Source of the DNA: Kocuria massiliensis
GTDB lineage: Bacteria > Actinomycetota > Actinomycetes > Actinomycetales > Micrococcaceae
Direction of reading: 5' to 3'
Assembly: GCF_900169715.1 (NCBI RefSeq)
Contig: NZ_LT835161.1
Coordinates: 496,001-560,000, forward strand
Length of the DNA: 64,000 nt
This document shows positions 61,286 to 64,000 of the stretch, in pieces; position 1 is the first letter of the stretch, and each line of letters starts with the position of its first letter. The notes under the pieces were generated by a model, which was not told the DNA's origin, ran no database searches, and saw only the letters and a program-made list of their open reading frames with translations. The translations under genes and the position numbers were made by a program.

Positions 61286-62497
61286 CTACCGTTCCGCGGT
61301 CGCGAGGAAGCGCTGGATGCGCCCCAATCCTTCCTGGAGGTCGTCGTCCGAGAGGGCATATGACAACCGCAAGTACCCGCTCGGGCCGAAGGCCTCGCCG
61401 GGAACTACGGCAACTTCAGCTTTCTCCAAAATGAGATCCGCCAGTTCTGCGGACGTCGTCACCGTGCGACCTGCCAGGGTGGCCCCAAGGAGACCGGTGA
61501 CGTCAGCGTAGGCGTAGAAGGCGCCCTTCGGCGTAGGGCAGGTGACGCCGTCGATCGCGTTCAAACCGTCGACAATGGTGCGACGGCGCCGATCAAAGGC
61601 TTCTCGCATACGGTCTAGTTCGTCCTGGGGGAGAGTGAGTGCCGCCAAGGCGGCACGCTGGGCGATGTTGTTGACGTTCGAGGTGAGATGCGACTGCAGG
61701 TTGGATGCGGCCTTGATGACGTCGGGGGCGCCGATCATCCAGCCCACCCTCCAGCCGGTCATGGCGTAGGTTTTGGCCACGCCGTTGAGGACGATGACGT
61801 TCTCTCCAAGCTCAGGCGCAGCGGTAGCGATCGAGGTGAAAGGGGCGTCGTCGTACGTGAGGTGTTCATAAATTTCATCGGTCAGGACGAAGATGCCCTT
61901 CTCCGCGGCCCACGCACCAATGGCTGCGGTCTCCTCCGGGGTGTAAACCGCACCCGTCGGGTTCGAAGGGGAGACGAAAATCAGTGCCTTGGTGTGAGGC
62001 GTGTATGCCTCCTCCAGCTGATCCACGGTAACCTTGTATTCCTGGTCCGAGCCGGCGAAGACTTCGACCGGGCGCCCGCCGGCTAGCCGGATAGCTTCCG
62101 GGTAGGTGGTCCAATACGGCGCAGGAAGGAGGACGTCGTCTCCTTCATCGATCACGGTCGCAAACGCCTGATAGACCGCCTGCTTACCGCCATTGGTCAC
62201 GATCACCTGCGAGGGGTCCACCGAGTAGCCAGAATCGCGCAGGGTCTTCTCCGCAATGGCGCGCTTGAGTTCCGGCAGGCCCGTGGCGGGCGTATACCGG
62301 AAGTTCGAGGGGTCGTTCAGTGCTTCTCGCGCGGCGTCCACGATGGGGGCGGGGGTCGGAAAGTCCGGCTCGCCTGCCCCAAATCCGATCACCGGGCGAC
62401 CTTCGGCCTTGAGCGCCTTCGCTTTGGAATCGACGGCGAGTGTGGCAGAGGGTGCGATGGCCGCGATGCGCGAGGAGATGCGCTCGTGAGTGGACAT
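61286..62497 (-). CDS. Aspartate aminotransferase (fold type I, subgroup I-gamma like)
   Basis: 403 residues. PLP lysine in [17 protein letters not shown] near residue 240; [15 protein letters not shown] and [13 protein letters not shown] hold cofactor contacts; [14 protein letters not shown] opens the protein. It fits AspC/AAT of the branch that may also accept prephenate. ATG 62497 was chosen; GTG 62506 is three codons upstream. Confidence 0.9.
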   Translation of the reverse strand: MSTHERISSRIAAIAPSATLAVDSKAKALKAEGRPVIGFGAGEPDFPTPAPIVDAAREALNDPSNFRYTPATGLPELKRAIAEKTLRDSGYSVDPSQVIVTNGGKQAVYQAFATVIDEGDDVLLPAPYWTTYPEAIRLAGGRPVEVFAGSDQEYKVTVDQLEEAYTPHTKALIFVSPSNPTGAVYTPEETAAIGAWAAEKGIFVLTDEIYEHLTYDDAPFTSIATAAPELGENVIVLNGVAKTYAMTGWRVGWMIGAPDVIKAASNLQSHLTSNVNNIAQRAALAALTLPQDELDRMREAFDRRRRTIVDGLNAIDGVTCPTPKGAFYAYADVTGLLGATLAGRTVTTSAELADLILEKAEVAVVPGEAFGPSGYLRLSYALSDDDLQEGLGRIQRFLATAER

Positions 62498-62752
62498 GAT
62501 GTTCACTTTCGTTGAGGACGGGGACGGTGATACCCATCATAGGTGCCAAGGCGGGAACGACACACGCTCGTGACCAGGCTGTGGACGACCGTTCAGGCTT
62601 CGCATGGGGCTTCATGTTCCAGAGTGATCCACGGCAAATTGCGATGATTCGGCAAACTCGCTAAAGTGAACGTTCGGTGCTCGCCACCGCGGATCGCTCA
62701 TGCCTGCAAGGCAACGAGGTGATGCGAAACGGCGAACGACGGTCTCCGTCGA

Positions 62753-62825
62753 AGGGCAGTGGCGCAATTGGTAGCGCAGCGGTCTCCAAAACCGCAGGTT
62801 GCAGGTTCGAGTCCTGTCTGCCCTG
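62753..62825 (+). tRNA. tRNA-Trp (CCA)
   Basis: Acceptor AGGGCAG pairs with CTGCCCT (62818-62824), discriminator G. Anticodon stem GCGGT/ACCGC with loop CTCCAAA (CCA at 62786-62788). It sits immediately upstream of secE as is usual in actinobacteria. Confidence 0.96.
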
Positions 62826-62919
62826 CATATTCATCCCCTCACGAAGACCTCATTCGTGGCATATAGTCGAGAACGTTGCACAACGTCCAAGCCATAACGT
62901 CAGAAAGGGGCGGTACCGA

Positions 62920-63204
62920 ATGGCTAGAGCTGCCGCTACGGGAGCCGCCGAGGAAGATGCCAGCACGAGCAAGCGCGGCTTCTTCGGACGTATTCTTTTA
63001 TTTTTCAAGCAGGTCATTGCCGAACTTAAAAAGGTCGTCAGCCCCACTCGGCGCGAATTGGCAAACTACGTCGTCATCGTCCTGGTGTTCGTGGCCTTCA
63101 TGATGTTGCTGATCTTTGGCCTGGACTACCTCTTCGGCCAGGGAACATTCTGGCTCTTCGGTGACGGAACCTTCGGGCAAAAGCCCGCCGGCGGCCAAGG
63201 CTAA
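62920..63204 (+). CDS. secE: Preprotein translocase subunit SecE
   Basis: 94 residues. A charged N-terminus is followed by the amphipathic helix FKQVIAELKKVVSPTRRELANY and a single membrane helix (about 45-65), then a short external tail. It is the clamp of the SecYEG channel. ATG 62920 with AAAGGGG about 9 nt upstream; a start at 62677 would read through tRNA-Trp. Confidence 0.93.
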   Translation: MARAAATGAAEEDASTSKRGFFGRILLFFKQVIAELKKVVSPTRRELANYVVIVLVFVAFMMLLIFGLDYLFGQGTFWLFGDGTFGQKPAGGQG

Positions 63205-63288
63205 GTCCAGACCATTCAGACGATCTCGTCTGGCGACCAGGTGTTTGGTTGCGCGGGCGTGAGAACCCCCAAGAAAGCAGGAAACGCA

Positions 63289-64000
63289 GTGTCCGAGCAG
63301 GAACTCGAGAACTCCGCCGAAAACCAGGTTGAAGAGGCCTCGCCCGAGCAGGCTGAGCAGGCCGCGGCTGCGGAGCAGTCCAGCCAGTCCGGATTCGAAC
63401 AAACGGAATCGGCCCTGGTCTCCTCCGCGCAGGAAGATTCCGCGGCCTCTGACGACGCTTCCGATGACTTCGATGACACGGTTCAGGACGCGGCGGATGC
63501 GGCAGACGCAGCCGACGAGGTCGATCCGATGCAGGAATTCCGTTCCAAGTTGCGCCGTCAGGAGGGCGACTGGTTCGTCATCCATACCTACGCGGGCTAC
63601 GAAAATCGGGTGAAAACTAACCTGACCACGCGTGCTCAGTCGATGAACATGGAGGACGATCTCTTCGAGATCCAGGTCCCCATGGAAGAGGTCGTCGAGA
63701 TTAAGAACGGTCAGCGGAAGACCGTGCGCCGTGTGCGCATCCCCGGTTACGTGCTGGTACGCATGAACCTGACCGATGAGTCGTGGGGCGTCGTCCGCCA
63801 CACCCCGGGTGTCACCGGATTCGTGGGCCAAGATGCCTACAACCCGGTGCCGTTGCGACTCGATGAGGTCGTCGACATGCTCGCACCGGTCTTCGAGGCC
63901 GAGCAGGCCGAGGCGGCCAAGGAAGCAGGCGAGCCCATCCCGGAGGCGGTTGCGCCGCAGCTCAATGTCGGCTTCGAGGTTGGCGAATCCGTCATCGTCA
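63289..64000 (+). CDS. nusG: Transcription antitermination factor NusG (3' end outside window)
   Basis: GTG 63289 (AGGAA 6 nt upstream) begins a frame open to the window edge. Residues 1 to about 80 are an acidic Glu/Gln/Ala/Asp extension typical of actinobacterial NusG. The NGN domain starts at GDWFVIHTYAGYENRVKTNL and includes FEIQVPMEEVVEI, RIPGYVLVRM and VRHTPGVTGFVG. The KOW domain would follow at the end (VGESVIV). secE lies 84 nt upstream. It binds RNA polymerase. Confidence 0.95.
   Translation, partial: MSEQELENSAENQVEEASPEQAEQAAAAEQSSQSGFEQTESALVSSAQEDSAASDDASDDFDDTVQDAADAADAADEVDPMQEFRSKLRRQEGDWFVIHTYAGYENRVKTNLTTRAQSMNMEDDLFEIQVPMEEVVEIKNGQRKTVRRVRIPGYVLVRMNLTDESWGVVRHTPGVTGFVGQDAYNPVPLRLDEVVDMLAPVFEAEQAEAAKEAGEPIPEAVAPQLNVGFEVGESVIV

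Noticed and set aside
1-64000. CRISPR arrays, insertion sequences, prophage or rRNA
   Set aside because: No spaced direct-repeat array, transposase, integrase, phage structural gene or rRNA segment was recognised.

Overview
The window looks like a 64 kb piece of a chromosome from a high-GC Gram-positive bacterium (Actinomycetota), most likely a Micrococcaceae relative. The evidence is a mycothiol synthase domain, a GlnR-type orphan regulator beside it, a menaquinone pathway with a MenJ-like reductase, paired FAS1-like/MaoC dehydratases, many apparently leaderless genes, and the order tRNA-Thr, tRNA-Met, dehydratase pair ... tRNA-Trp, secE, nusG. The genus is not determinable from sequence reading alone. 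I saw no transposase, phage, CRISPR or rRNA.

Layout. 1-10,992: the end of ccsB, then menaquinone genes menA, menE, menB and menC interleaved with transporters, gluQRS, a metallo-hydrolase and a PAP2 phosphatase. 11,017-18,050: a tightly coupled seven-gene minus-strand operon (FecCD permease, ATPase, binding lipoprotein, DUF364-like protein, MFS exporter, PduX-like GHMP kinase, divergent cysteine-synthase-fold PLP enzyme). A perfect 17-bp Fur/Zur-type palindrome lies directly before its first codon, and the operon separates menC from menD. It is the best candidate for an undescribed system, probably making, exporting and recapturing a small amino-acid-derived metallophore. 18,112-31,573: menD; a cell-wall-anchored phosphoesterase with efeB and efeO (no efeU seen); an MMPL/TetR pair; then menG, a MenJ-like reductase and a polyprenyl diphosphate synthase, which supply the menaquinone tail and late steps.

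31,710-45,002: a divergent DUF6882 / YezG-SseB-like pair, a fur-katA operon, htpX, yajQ, tRNA-Tyr, trxA, a broken alkA-type glycosylase, a DUF2079 membrane protein and a DEAD-box RNA helicase. Both alkA (13-bp unit) and the helicase (23-bp unit) carry a tandem duplication that shifts the frame. Deleting one copy restores an exact codon multiple and the expected protein in each case.

45,217-64,000: tRNA-Thr and tRNA-Met, two dehydratases, murB, asd, dfrA-thyA-NUDIX/phosphohistidine genes, and an unusual single reading frame joining mycothiol synthase (MshD) to polyphosphate kinase (Ppk1), with glnR upstream. Then follow a nitrobindin-like protein with ygfZ, pfkA, an aspartate aminotransferase, tRNA-Trp, secE and the start of nusG. 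Strong perfect-stem terminators separate many convergent gene pairs.
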